A DNA stretch of 51,987 nucleotides from a virus. Shown here one piece after another: positions 1 through 7,529 of the stretch (within the stretch, counting starts at the first letter, position 1; every line of letters begins with the position of its first letter). Made by a program: the position numbers and the translations under genes. The DNA lies in the IMG/VR virus record IMGVR_UViG_3300046529_000421, positions 1 through 51,987 of that record. One strand, 5' to 3'. The notes beneath the pieces were generated by a model. It saw only the letters and a program-made list of their open reading frames with translations, was not told the DNA's origin and made no database searches.

Positions 1-127
1 CAGCCCTTCTGCATCAGCCATTTCTTTGGCCTCCTGTTTCGGATCGCCGGAGCGACCGTTGACTTTTTCTTCTATGTAACGTGCTTCAGGTTCCTCCAAG
101 TCGGCATACGGGTCGCGGCTGAAAAGC
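1..127. repeat. Terminal direct repeat (assembly overlap), left copy
   Basis: The first 127 bases are identical to the last 127 bases of the window. The repeat lies inside a protein-coding gene and is exactly the length of a common assembler k-mer. It is therefore best read as the overlap left when a circular graph is linearised, not as a biological terminal repeat. It implies that the unique genome is 51,860 bp and that DNA ends cannot be located from this sequence. Confidence 0.95.
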
Positions 128-876
128 TGCGGCGCGTCTCCTTCCAGGGTAGAACTGAAGGCTTTGAGACCATCTCCGATTGCCTGCGACATAGCTATGC
201 GCTCGTCGCGAGTGAGATGGCCTTCCCCGAACAACCGGTCGGCTGTTTCGGTGAAGTTTCTATGAATGTTCGCCTCTAGCCAATTGCCCGCGTTGCGAGC
301 CTCCTCTACTACGTTCGGCTGCGATTTCGCTTTGGCCGACTCGAACAGAGGACGGATACGCTCGCGAACCGACTCAACTAGCGGCCCGACTTTGCCACCT
401 GCTCCCGCAAGCGTTACGTAGTCGATTGAAAGACCCTCGGTGAGAGCTTCGATGATTTCTCCGTCTTTCCCTCCTGCTGAGCCGGGTTCACCTAGCCCGA
501 GAGCGCGGATAGAAAGACCAAGATGTTCACCGATACCGTCGATGACTGGCAGCCAATGCTCGAAAATTTCGGCAACGGCTACCGATGCGATCCCCGCCAT
601 GCGAGGAGCCTCAGCGACGACGCCTACCCAATCTCTAACGTCGCGCTCGGGACGTTCCCGATCTTCGTTTTCGGTCGGATGGTTGAGGTACATATGCGAG
701 CCGACGGGGAAAATACGAGGGATGTCTCGCTCCAAGACTTTCTCGGAGTAGTAGCCAGACGAACCCCAGCCAGCTTCGATGATGACAATTTCCCGCCGCT
801 GACCCGTCTGGCTTGAACCCTCGCGGAAAGCACGTTGCCGTGCCTCTTGAATTTTCTCTTTGACAGCGGCGGTCAT
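1..876 (-). CDS. Capsid maturation protease-scaffold fusion, N-terminal part
   Basis: This is the first 292 codons of a gene that continues in frame at 51860-51339 on the circular genome, giving about 465 residues. The start ATG at 876 follows a GGGGAGG ribosome site. The N-terminal domain looks like a prohead serine protease: an early GWGSSGYYS segment, a conserved MYLNHP segment with the probable catalytic histidine, and a GLSIRALG segment with the probable catalytic serine. The family processes the scaffold and capsid protein inside the procapsid. The rest of the protein (see the right-hand entry) is charged and helical like a scaffold, so protease and scaffold appear to be one chain. It lies directly upstream of the decoration and major capsid genes, as expected. 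The protease call is by motif only, and the catalytic residues are inferred from their position in the family. Confidence 0.85.
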   Translation of the reverse strand, partial: MTAAVKEKIQEARQRAFREGSSQTGQRREIVIIEAGWGSSGYYSEKVLERDIPRIFPVGSHMYLNHPTENEDRERPERDVRDWVGVVAEAPRMAGIASVAVAEIFEHWLPVIDGIGEHLGLSIRALGLGEPGSAGGKDGEIIEALTEGLSIDYVTLAGAGGKVGPLVESVRERIRPLFESAKAKSQPNVVEEARNAGNWLEANIHRNFTETADRLFGEGHLTRDERIAMSQAIGDGLKAFSSTLEGDAPQLFSRDPYADLEEPEARYIEEKVNGRSGDPKQEAKEMADAEGL

Positions 877-880
877 TGTC

Positions 881-1222
881 TTACCTCCCCAGCTTCTTCG
901 CCTCGACGCTGACTTCAGTCGTGACCGAGAAGGTGACTTCGATCTGGCCTTCTTCGTTGTTGTACTCGTCAGTCGGGAATGGGCCGATGTCGAGGGTTTC
1001 GTTTTTGGCCATGTTGTATTCGCGATCCGCAATCGCCTGGCCATCGACGAGCCCAGTAGTCTTGATCGTTACTTTCGTCGTCGCTTCTTTGGTCGTAATG
1101 CGGAGCGACGTACGCCCATCGTTCGGAATTACAAAGGTGTCGGCATTCGACAACCCCGTATGCACGGTCGGTTTTTTACCGGCCCGCACGATTTCATCAG
1201 GTGTGAATTTGGTGATCGCCAT
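881..1222 (-). CDS. Small virion-associated protein, paralogue of next gene
   Basis: This 113-residue protein has no function I recognise. It has no signal peptide or membrane segment and is rich in beta-forming residues (many T, V and I). It aligns over about 85 residues with its upstream neighbour: TFVIPNDGR against TYLVPNNGR, a shared GLVDGQ/NLVDDE region, and IGPFP against MGPFP. The pair therefore look like a tandem duplication that has diverged. It sits 4 bp upstream of the protease-scaffold gene inside the head operon, so a structural role such as a small beta-sandwich appendage or decoration protein is an inference. Confidence 0.8.
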   Translation of the reverse strand: MAITKFTPDEIVRAGKKPTVHTGLSNADTFVIPNDGRTSLRITTKEATTKVTIKTTGLVDGQAIADREYNMAKNETLDIGPFPTDEYNNEEGQIEVTFSVTTEVSVEAKKLGR

Positions 1223-1230
1223 GATTCTCC

Positions 1231-1635
1231 TTAGATTTTGATACGGTCTAGTTTCAGGAATGAAACGAAAAATCCTTCTCCGTTATCAAACGTCATTTCT
1301 AGATAACGAAGTTCAGCATTGAAAGTTCTTACGGGGAACGGACCCATCTCTCTGGTCTGTCCGTTCGGTACAAGTATTTGCTTTGATTCGATTATCAGCT
1401 CATCATCGACCAGATTCGGATAGCGGATAGATACCGTCGTGTCTTTGATTACAGAGCTAGCTCGAATCCACATCCTTCCGTTATTCGGTACAAGGTAGGT
1501 TTTCCCCGCGATGATTCCGCCGTGGTCTTCCTCGGAGACTCCATCAGTCGTTACCAACTGAGGCTCTATGACTATGAAGTCGCCATCACCAAAGGTGCCG
1601 TCTTCAAATAGTCCGTCTCCGAAAGTGCCGGTCAT
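1231..1635 (-). CDS. Small virion-associated protein with Gly-Asp-rich N-terminus
   Basis: This protein of 134 residues starts with a Gly-Asp repeat (MTGTFGDGLFEDGTFGDGD) and is followed by a domain homologous to the next gene downstream. Shared points are a PNNGR segment, an LVDDE segment and the GPFP turn. The start ATG overlaps the stop of a 43-residue gene (ATGA), which indicates translational coupling. Repeats of the GTFGDG kind occur in phage structural proteins, so I infer a virion appendage. No enzymatic motif is visible. Confidence 0.8.
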   Translation of the reverse strand: MTGTFGDGLFEDGTFGDGDFIVIEPQLVTTDGVSEEDHGGIIAGKTYLVPNNGRMWIRASSVIKDTTVSIRYPNLVDDELIIESKQILVPNGQTREMGPFPVRTFNAELRYLEMTFDNGEGFFVSFLKLDRIKI

Positions 1636-1763
1636 TTCGTGAATGCACCTATGTTGATATGGAAGACGCCGAGAACGGCCCAGCCGAGACGGTACTCAAA
1701 ACCTGTCTCGACAGCGGCATCGCCCATCGTGCCGTCGCCCATAGTTCCTGTTTCAAATGGCAT
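1632..1763 (-). CDS. 43-residue Gly-Asp-repeat peptide
   Basis: This short gene has a GGAG site 6 bases before its ATG and ends in an ATGA overlap with the next gene. The peptide begins MPFETGTMGDGTMGDAAVE, the same Gly-Asp repeat style that opens the next protein (GTFGDG). It may be a linker-like or structural peptide, or the remnant of a longer fibre protein whose reading was split. Support comes from the ribosome site, the coupling and the shared repeat, not from homology. Confidence 0.6.
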   Translation of the reverse strand: MPFETGTMGDGTMGDAAVETGFEYRLGWAVLGVFHINIGAFTK

Positions 1764-1773
1764 GTTCTATCTC

Positions 1774-3156
1774 CTATACCGCTGCCGTCGTTTGGTAGGC
1801 GCCCAGATCGGGTTTATTGCCGCGCGGCCGTTCGTAGATGTCAACCTCGCAGACTCCGGGCACTCCAGCCTGCCTGCAAGACGATCCGACCGCGAGTTCA
1901 AGGTTCGGCTCCGTCGTCGCGCTGCCTCGGCTTACGTAGCCGGGATCGGCGGCGATGAACTCGCCTTCGCCCAGTACGAGTCCGACAGGAGCCTCTTCAA
2001 AGCAATTATGGCTATGAGGATTCGCTACGGCAGTTCCGGCATCCTGTTCGAAGCCGCTCATGATGTTGTTACGCATAGCAGCTTCGAAATTCCCTCGGGA
2101 GTTATGGAACCAAACCGGACGGAATGCGTAGGGGGTAAGGATCGAACAATGATCCATACGGCATCCGGGCGAGTCCATCTCGAAGGTAACTACCTGTGTG
2201 AAGTTGAACGAGGTAGTTAGTTTGAGCTGACAGAATACGACTACGTTAGTCATTTCAAACTGTTCGATCGGATGGAACGCAGCGGCCATGAACATCTGCT
2301 GGACTGCGCGAGCGCCGGTAGTTCCGCCTCCTATGACTTCACCCGGTTCGAAGTTGGTCGGGTCTTCTAGCTGCATGAGCATGCAAGCGTCCAGGTGAAC
2401 CCGGCGTTCGTCTCCCGAACCCTGTATCTGGTCAGAGTGCGGTTCTTCTGGTTTGTTACCGAGTCCGTTCGCTCGAAGGATCGAGTGGTAGATGTGAATG
2501 TCTTCTCGGCTAGCAGTCTGAGTCAGATCGCCGTGGCAGCGCTCGATCAAACATTCCTCTATCTCGCCGTACCGCTCTCGTCTTAGATCGGTACTTCCAA
2601 CTTCATGACCGCCTCCGATTCCGCCCCATGAGTCGTGGATCCAGCAACGACGGAAGCTCCACCAACGATTGCCGTTCTGCAACCACAGAGCGTAACCAAA
2701 CCCGCCGAACCCACCTTCTCCGACGTTGCCCGCGCCGAAGTTGCCGGTAGTAATGTTGAGGTCGGTTACGTCAACGCCGGTCGTTTCGTTCTTCAGAGCA
2801 AATCCCTTTACACTACAAGTAAGGCCGGTGAGAGCGCGAACTCGTGTATCCCAAATCCCGCCTCGGAGCGTAGAGGTACACGGTACTCCTCTAAACATGA
2901 TCTTTGTAGCACCTTCCAGAGCGACGATCCCCAGTTCATGTTTGCCCGGTTGCAACTGAACCGTCAAAGGATGCGTCGCCTGTCTTTTGCTAGTGAAATC
3001 TTCGTTTTTGGAAGTGCCAGGCGCTACGTACAGGACGCTTCCGAACGAATCCGAAGCCAATTCCATCCCATGTTTAATAGTTTTCCATGGGTTGAGTTCT
3101 GTTCCGGTACCCGTAGAGTCCGAACCTTCAGGATGACAATAGGCTTCGGCGGACAT
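1774..3156 (-). CDS. Right-handed beta-helix (pectate-lyase-like) appendage protein
   Basis: The 460-residue protein reads like a DUF1565/right-handed beta-helix protein. It opens with a GSDSTGTGTELNPWKTI segment, typical of the cap before the helix. It is followed by repeating short beta-strand turns with many buried N, C and I residues, and closes with PDLGAYQ, like the DIGAYE ending of the family. Such folds form tailspikes, fibres or polysaccharide-degrading enzymes at the virion surface. The start overlaps the preceding stop (TAATG). Its place between the MuF and capsid protease genes, away from the tail genes, is unusual for a receptor-binding protein. It could instead be a capsid fibre. 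No catalytic residues can be assigned. Confidence 0.75.
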   Translation of the reverse strand: MSAEAYCHPEGSDSTGTGTELNPWKTIKHGMELASDSFGSVLYVAPGTSKNEDFTSKRQATHPLTVQLQPGKHELGIVALEGATKIMFRGVPCTSTLRGGIWDTRVRALTGLTCSVKGFALKNETTGVDVTDLNITTGNFGAGNVGEGGFGGFGYALWLQNGNRWWSFRRCWIHDSWGGIGGGHEVGSTDLRRERYGEIEECLIERCHGDLTQTASREDIHIYHSILRANGLGNKPEEPHSDQIQGSGDERRVHLDACMLMQLEDPTNFEPGEVIGGGTTGARAVQQMFMAAAFHPIEQFEMTNVVVFCQLKLTTSFNFTQVVTFEMDSPGCRMDHCSILTPYAFRPVWFHNSRGNFEAAMRNNIMSGFEQDAGTAVANPHSHNCFEEAPVGLVLGEGEFIAADPGYVSRGSATTEPNLELAVGSSCRQAGVPGVCEVDIYERPRGNKPDLGAYQTTAAV

Positions 3157-3980
3157 TAGGAGATGCGCGCTATCAGAGCGATTGCCGAGTTATTGACTGC
3201 CAGAGTCGCATCGGAGATTTTTTCCGGGATGCCCGCTTCAGTCAGCGTCTTCTGCCCGGAGAGCTTCGGTTCAACCGCTTCCCCAGGAACGAACGACGGT
3301 GGCAGCAGGGTCGCATTCGCCGTCGAGAGTACACCCGAGCCGCAGCGCCCGAATTCGGTTGTACTGGCAGCGAAGATCAACTGAGCTGCAAGCATTATCT
3401 CTTGGCCCTTTTTGACGGCCAGGTTCGGATCGTATATGACGTTCCATTTTTCGTTTTCGGGCGTCATTTCGGCTTCCAGCCTAGACAAGCGGGTGTATTC
3501 GTTCGCATGAGCGCCACCGGTATCGAATACTCCGCCAAGTATTTTTGCTTCACCTTTGGCCTTGATGAAGATCGAGAGATCGCGCAGATTTCCTGTCTTC
3601 GGAACGACGCATCGAACAAGGTAGATGACTTTCGTAGTGGCAGCCACCGACGTATTCACGATGGGCGAGCCGGTCAGCCTCGGAACTACCAGTTTGTCTG
3701 CAAGGCGATACGATGCAAGAGCTTTCGCGAGCAGAGCTACGGTCGGGTATTTAACATCACTGGGTTCAGCTTCTTCCAGTTTGGCAATTTCTGCCGCGAT
3801 GAGCTTGTCCCGAATATCGGCTGCGAAGGTAACGTCGCCAACATCAAGTTCTTCGATGATTTTTTCGAGCGACGGGAACGCCAGCAGAAGTTCGTTGATG
3901 GCTTCGTTTGTCAGGTTGTGAGCAGCCGGGTGGGTATCTTTATTAACCGTTTTATTCGTATAGTCAGTTTTGAGCGCCAT
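3156..3980 (-). CDS. Fibre-like virion protein with C-terminal beta domain
   Basis: I chose the internal ATG (protein begins MALKTDYTNKTVNK) because it has AAGGAG 5 bases upstream. A start 36 bases earlier lacks a site and overlaps the MuF stop. The 274-residue product has a helical N-terminal third (LTNEAINELL, IRDKLIAAEIAKLEEAE) that may trimerise. It is followed by a beta-rich domain (TKVIYLVRCVVPKTGNL, KGQEIMLAAQLIFA) resembling the receptor-binding ends of phage fibres. It overlaps the beta-helix gene by one base. A role as an adsorption or head fibre is inferred from this layout and from the neighbouring appendage genes. Confidence 0.7.
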   Translation of the reverse strand: MALKTDYTNKTVNKDTHPAAHNLTNEAINELLLAFPSLEKIIEELDVGDVTFAADIRDKLIAAEIAKLEEAEPSDVKYPTVALLAKALASYRLADKLVVPRLTGSPIVNTSVAATTKVIYLVRCVVPKTGNLRDLSIFIKAKGEAKILGGVFDTGGAHANEYTRLSRLEAEMTPENEKWNVIYDPNLAVKKGQEIMLAAQLIFAASTTEFGRCGSGVLSTANATLLPPSFVPGEAVEPKLSGQKTLTEAGIPEKISDATLAVNNSAIALIARIS

Positions 3981-3988
3981 AACTCTCC

Positions 3989-4792
3989 TTAAGCCGGTCC
4001 CCAACAGAGGACGCAATTTGGGTGGGTGTTGCCGTTTTCCAGTTCAGCTTCTTCGATGGTGAATTCCTCGCCGTTGCGGCTGGCGCAGATTTCATCGAAC
4101 TCTTCGCCGTCAAACGCGATCACTTTTTCCACGGTTCTACTAAGTTTGTACGTCTTCAGGCTCGCATCCCGCGCGGCGCTCAGCGTCTCTGTGCGAGCGA
4201 TCATCAGTGAGCGATACTGTTTGCCTGCGAGCGTGAAGCGGCCCGCCGGTACTGCCTGTTCAATCAAGAGTGCGGTCTTACGCGGGCTGAGTCCTAGACT
4301 GCGACCGACGTTGACGACCGACATAAGGGCTCGTTTCGTATCCCCTGCGATGTCAACGAGGCCGATTCGTTTCCCGCCTGACAGCAAAACGTCTTCGGCG
4401 ATCTTCTCTCTCAGCGAAGGTTTGATGTCGTGCTTTTCGATGGCTGCCATCGTCGCTTCGGCTGTGCGTTTCCAGTGTTTCTCAAACATCGGCTTCAGAC
4501 GCTGTATTTTCCAAGCGTCTAGACGGGCGCTAGCGACGATTGCGTCTATACGCTGTAGCTCGGCTGGGCTAGCTTCGCTCTCCACCAGAGGCGAGCCGAT
4601 ATGAACGCTCGCACCGGCTACCCGCGTCCCCAGATCGTCTAGAGCCGCGCGGAGTTCTGGCCGCATGAGGCGTTCCAGTTTCGGCTCATTCTTCCTGATG
4701 TCGTAAACAACCTCCGCGCCGGGCTGAATGGTAGCCGCAGCCGAGCGAAGTTGCTCCGCCAGCGAACGTCGTGAGAGGATTGCTCCGGTCAT
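3989..4792 (-). CDS. MuF-like minor head protein (SPP1 gp7 type)
   Basis: The C-terminal 90 residues carry the hallmark of the Mu F/SPP1 gp7 family. There is an RTETLSAARDASL helix, then a strand that ends in a cysteine (EFDEICASRNGEEF), then THPNCVLCWGPA at the very end, equivalent to the family's C-x-R-x-G...HPNC pattern. These proteins are packaged in small numbers, act during procapsid assembly and may travel with DNA. The gene directly follows the portal gene with an ATGA overlap, which is the standard position. The length of 267 residues fits a stand-alone member without a toxin domain. Confidence 0.88.
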   Translation of the reverse strand: MTGAILSRRSLAEQLRSAAATIQPGAEVVYDIRKNEPKLERLMRPELRAALDDLGTRVAGASVHIGSPLVESEASPAELQRIDAIVASARLDAWKIQRLKPMFEKHWKRTAEATMAAIEKHDIKPSLREKIAEDVLLSGGKRIGLVDIAGDTKRALMSVVNVGRSLGLSPRKTALLIEQAVPAGRFTLAGKQYRSLMIARTETLSAARDASLKTYKLSRTVEKVIAFDGEEFDEICASRNGEEFTIEEAELENGNTHPNCVLCWGPA

Positions 4793-6417
4793 TTGGGAGG
4801 TTCCGGTTTCGGTTTGGGCGGTTCGTCTTCAGGGTTCGGCGCTTCCTTTTCCATTGAAGCGAGAGCCTGCGTGAGGCCAGCGACCGCGTCGTTCAGTTCT
4901 TTCCGTTCCTCTGGATCAATTTCGTCCAGAGCCTGCTGTACGTCCTCCACTTCTAGGGTTTCCAGCAGCATCTTCGATACAAGTTGCGGCGGAATCGTGC
5001 CCGACTCGCTTTTGCCTTCCAGAGTCGCAGCGGCGATGATCGCCTTGACCTGGTCGAGCAGGTCTTCCTGGAGGATCGGTGGGAACGCCACTTTGACATC
5101 GTCATAGTCGCTCTTAACTGTGATGCAACCATCGGAGTCGTATTCAATCGTGCCTTTGAGCGTTCCGCCGGGGGCGAGTATCTGAGCATCCATCATGTAC
5201 CTGAAAAGGTTCTGTTCAAATTCTTTCTCGGCGAACTGACGTGAGCGCATGCGGAGCCAGGTCGGCCTATCCAGGGTTTTGGAAGTAGCGAAGTTGCCGA
5301 TGTCTACATCGCCAGACAGGATCGTCTCGGGCAGGTCCGTAGCGGAAGCGACCATGAGGCGGCTTGGGCGAGCGTCTTCTGCACTTGTATGCGCGCCGGT
5401 CTTCGGGATCGCCGTGAGGTCGTCACCTTTTTTGCCCATGAAGATGCCGCCTGCTGGACCTTCATTTTCGTCAAACAGCGTATCCGAGTCGTCCAGGTGG
5501 CTGCGTAGCTTCTCCTTGCCTTCTTTGAGTTTCGAGCCTTTTGTAGAGGCTTTCCACGCGAATTTGGCCAGGGAGGCGACCAGGGTGTGCCAGTTCTCCA
5601 GGAATTGCTTGTAAGCCCTAGCCCAGTCAAGTGCGGAGTAAACCTCGGGCACCCCGAATTGCATCGACTTCAGCCCGCCGGACTTTTTGTGCATGATGGG
5701 GGCGTCCCAGCGTACAGGGATGCGTCCGATCTTCGCCGGTTTGACCTTCGGGCGATAGAGCCAGTCGGGGTACAGACACCCCATCGAGCGCGACTTGACC
5801 GTGCCGGTGTTCTCGTCTAGGTAGGTTTCCGACCATTGACGCAGATAAAGCATCGGAGTTCGTTCGTCGCCGTCTTTGTGGTAGATTTCCCGTATCTGTT
5901 TCGTCGGGAAGGAACGGATTTTGACGTTGCCTTCTAGGTCGGTAAAGAGCGCGAAGAATGTGTTGCCCTCAACCTGCTGGTCTACGTCGGTGAGCATCCT
6001 CTGTTGATGCCCGTATAGCTCGCGACGGTTGCCAGGGTCTTTGGTAGCTTTCTCGACGATCTCTTTCTGGATGGTGTCGTCCTCATGATTGTAGGAGACA
6101 CCCTGGCCGAAGGTGTAGTACGTAGTTACGTTGATCGCTCGTCGGATGAGCGGGTGCGAGAGGAACATAGCTCGGGACAGGTCAACGATGTCGTCCAGAC
6201 CGGGGCGCGTGAATTCGCGCTCAACCTGCATCGAGATGCGTTTCCACTGTCCTTCACTTGAGGCGTCTTCCAGTTCGGAGAGTCGCTCCTCAAATATCTC
6301 GTTCATGACGCCGCGTCGGGTAGCGATCTCCATTACATCTGGAGCGCGCTCGGCATAGGTACCGGGTCGGACCCCCGATCCGAACGCGGCCTCACGTATT
6401 TGTCCGAAGATGCTCAT
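4789..6417 (-). CDS. Portal protein
   Basis: The 542-residue protein sits between the terminase region and the MuF gene and has portal features. Near residues 90-110 there is an LIRRAINVTTYYTFGQG segment like the HK97/SPP1 portal core. A central region contains a VYSALDWARAYKQFLENW helix. A TLDRPTWLRMRSRQ stretch is followed by a long charged C-terminus ending in a proline-rich tail (PKPKPEPPK). Portals form the dodecameric ring at one capsid vertex and bind terminase during packaging. The stop overlaps the MuF start by four bases. The length fits the family. Confidence 0.9.
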   Translation of the reverse strand: MSIFGQIREAAFGSGVRPGTYAERAPDVMEIATRRGVMNEIFEERLSELEDASSEGQWKRISMQVEREFTRPGLDDIVDLSRAMFLSHPLIRRAINVTTYYTFGQGVSYNHEDDTIQKEIVEKATKDPGNRRELYGHQQRMLTDVDQQVEGNTFFALFTDLEGNVKIRSFPTKQIREIYHKDGDERTPMLYLRQWSETYLDENTGTVKSRSMGCLYPDWLYRPKVKPAKIGRIPVRWDAPIMHKKSGGLKSMQFGVPEVYSALDWARAYKQFLENWHTLVASLAKFAWKASTKGSKLKEGKEKLRSHLDDSDTLFDENEGPAGGIFMGKKGDDLTAIPKTGAHTSAEDARPSRLMVASATDLPETILSGDVDIGNFATSKTLDRPTWLRMRSRQFAEKEFEQNLFRYMMDAQILAPGGTLKGTIEYDSDGCITVKSDYDDVKVAFPPILQEDLLDQVKAIIAAATLEGKSESGTIPPQLVSKMLLETLEVEDVQQALDEIDPEERKELNDAVAGLTQALASMEKEAPNPEDEPPKPKPEPPK

Positions 6418-6578
6418 TACTCTTGCTCGACCTTATTCACAAAGGCTGCTGGGTTTTTCTTCTTGAGGCTAGGCAGTCGCGCCTCAGCAGCCTGCTCGGT
6501 CAGGAAGTTACTTGACAAAACCTCCTGCGTGAGCGCGTCCTCGACGCGAAAGAGATATTTCATTTTGAGCTCTGGCAT
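6417..6578 (-). CDS. Small hypothetical protein between protease and portal
   Basis: I place the start at the ATG that overlaps the protease stop (TGATG), giving 53 residues beginning MPELKMKYLFRVED. A longer upstream reading is possible but lacks a ribosome site. The ATG five codons later is also possible. The product is charged with short helices (ALTQEVLSSN, QAAEARLPSLKKKN). It ends in a TAATG overlap with the portal start, so it is probably translated as part of the terminase-protease-portal unit. Function unknown. Confidence 0.65.
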   Translation of the reverse strand: MPELKMKYLFRVEDALTQEVLSSNFLTEQAAEARLPSLKKKNPAAFVNKVEQE

Positions 6579-7363
6579 CAGGCACCCTTGGGACGGTAGA
6601 TCGAACGCCAGTCGCTCGCGTAGTTGGGATTGCAGAGGAAGTTCCAAGGCATGAGGAAGTAGCCGTCCATCTGCCATCCGGTGCCCCAGGAGTTGCGAAC
6701 GAGTGCGTGGTTGGGGTAGCCCTGGAGGTAGCCGACGAGCAGGACCTCATGACCGCCCAAGACGCCCTCGCCTTTCTGCGGCATCGGCATCTCGCCGTCA
6801 ACCCAGTTGCTCGACTCGAAGCTCTCGTACACCGTGAACCCGAAAGCGATCGTCTGTCGGTTGGAAAGTACCTTCTTGAAGGCGTCGCGGCGCTCCTCCC
6901 AGGTTACGTCGTGCCCGAGTCCGGGATGCGTGTATCCGCCGATCTTGTGATGAGCAGCTTCCAGGTACGCCTCTTCAGAAGGCTTTGTGGTGAACTGGCT
7001 TATGTCGTAGGGCCAGATGTCCTCGGGAGGCGCTCCGGTTTTGCGTAGCGACTTGAACCCGTCGCGACCCCATGCACCGGAGTCAGTGCTGACCGAACCC
7101 TCGCGGACCCGCTCACAATAATAGATAAACAGGCGACTTGGGGTAGCCACAGCCGTGTCGAGGGTAAGGCTCTCGTCATACTCAAGAGCGCCCGCGATGG
7201 CGTTCGCCGTACAGGAGCCGAGATTGCCTTGGTCGTAGCAAGGAGACATGGCCTGTCGGGGATCAACCTCTGCTAGCTCGGTAAGCTCGCGAAGGTCAGC
7301 CTCCTGGTCGTTGATATCGGTAAGGCTGGGTTTCCAACCGTAGCGATGCGGAGTGGTGGTCAT
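6578..7363 (-). CDS. Papain-like (C1A family) cysteine protease
   Basis: The 261-residue protein shows the full papain catalytic set. The nucleophile is C51 in DQGNLGSCTANA (the family's QGxxGSCWA). H205 is in GGHEVLLVG, and N224 is in RNSWGTGW, which is almost the textbook NSWGxxWG. No signal peptide or long propeptide is visible, so the enzyme should act in the cytoplasm or inside the capsid. It lies between the large terminase and the portal, coupled by ATGA and TGATG overlaps. Maturation of a virion protein or cleavage of a host target is possible. The genome already has a separate capsid protease, so this is an extra peptidase. The fold call is firm; the substrate is unknown. Confidence 0.88.
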   Translation of the reverse strand: MTTTPHRYGWKPSLTDINDQEADLRELTELAEVDPRQAMSPCYDQGNLGSCTANAIAGALEYDESLTLDTAVATPSRLFIYYCERVREGSVSTDSGAWGRDGFKSLRKTGAPPEDIWPYDISQFTTKPSEEAYLEAAHHKIGGYTHPGLGHDVTWEERRDAFKKVLSNRQTIAFGFTVYESFESSNWVDGEMPMPQKGEGVLGGHEVLLVGYLQGYPNHALVRNSWGTGWQMDGYFLMPWNFLCNPNYASDWRSIYRPKGA

Positions 7364-7473
7364 TTTTTCGGCTCCTGTTTGGGTGGCGGGTTCTGCGGAG
7401 TGCCCTCGCCGGGTTTTCTGGGTGTACCTACGGTTGTAATGGGTTTCTCATTGGGAGATGCCTTCTCAGCCAC
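7360..7473 (-). CDS. 37-residue proline-lysine-rich peptide
   Basis: A GTG start has a perfect TAGGAGG site 6 bases upstream, and the stop overlaps the protease start (ATGA). The peptide begins MAEKASPNEKPITTVGTP and ends PPPKQEPKK, so it is unfolded and basic. The same frame is open back to an ATG at 7533 that overlaps the terminase stop, which would add 20 residues, but that start has no well-placed ribosome site. It could act as a leader or coupling peptide for the protease. Confidence 0.6.
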   Translation of the reverse strand: MAEKASPNEKPITTVGTPRKPGEGTPQNPPPKQEPKK

Positions 7474-7529
7474 GATTGGCCTCCTATGGTGGTGGATTAT
7501 TCCATTTGTCTCTATGAGTGTGTGCGATC

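Noticed and set aside
1-127. Biological terminal direct repeat used for packaging
   Set aside because: The length of 127 equals a common assembly k-mer, and the repeat lies in the middle of a coding frame that is continuous when the copies are merged.
6417-6677. Longer 86-residue reading of the small gene before portal
   Set aside because: The extra 33 codons lie inside the protease gene in another frame and have no ribosome site. The TGATG-coupled start explains translation better.
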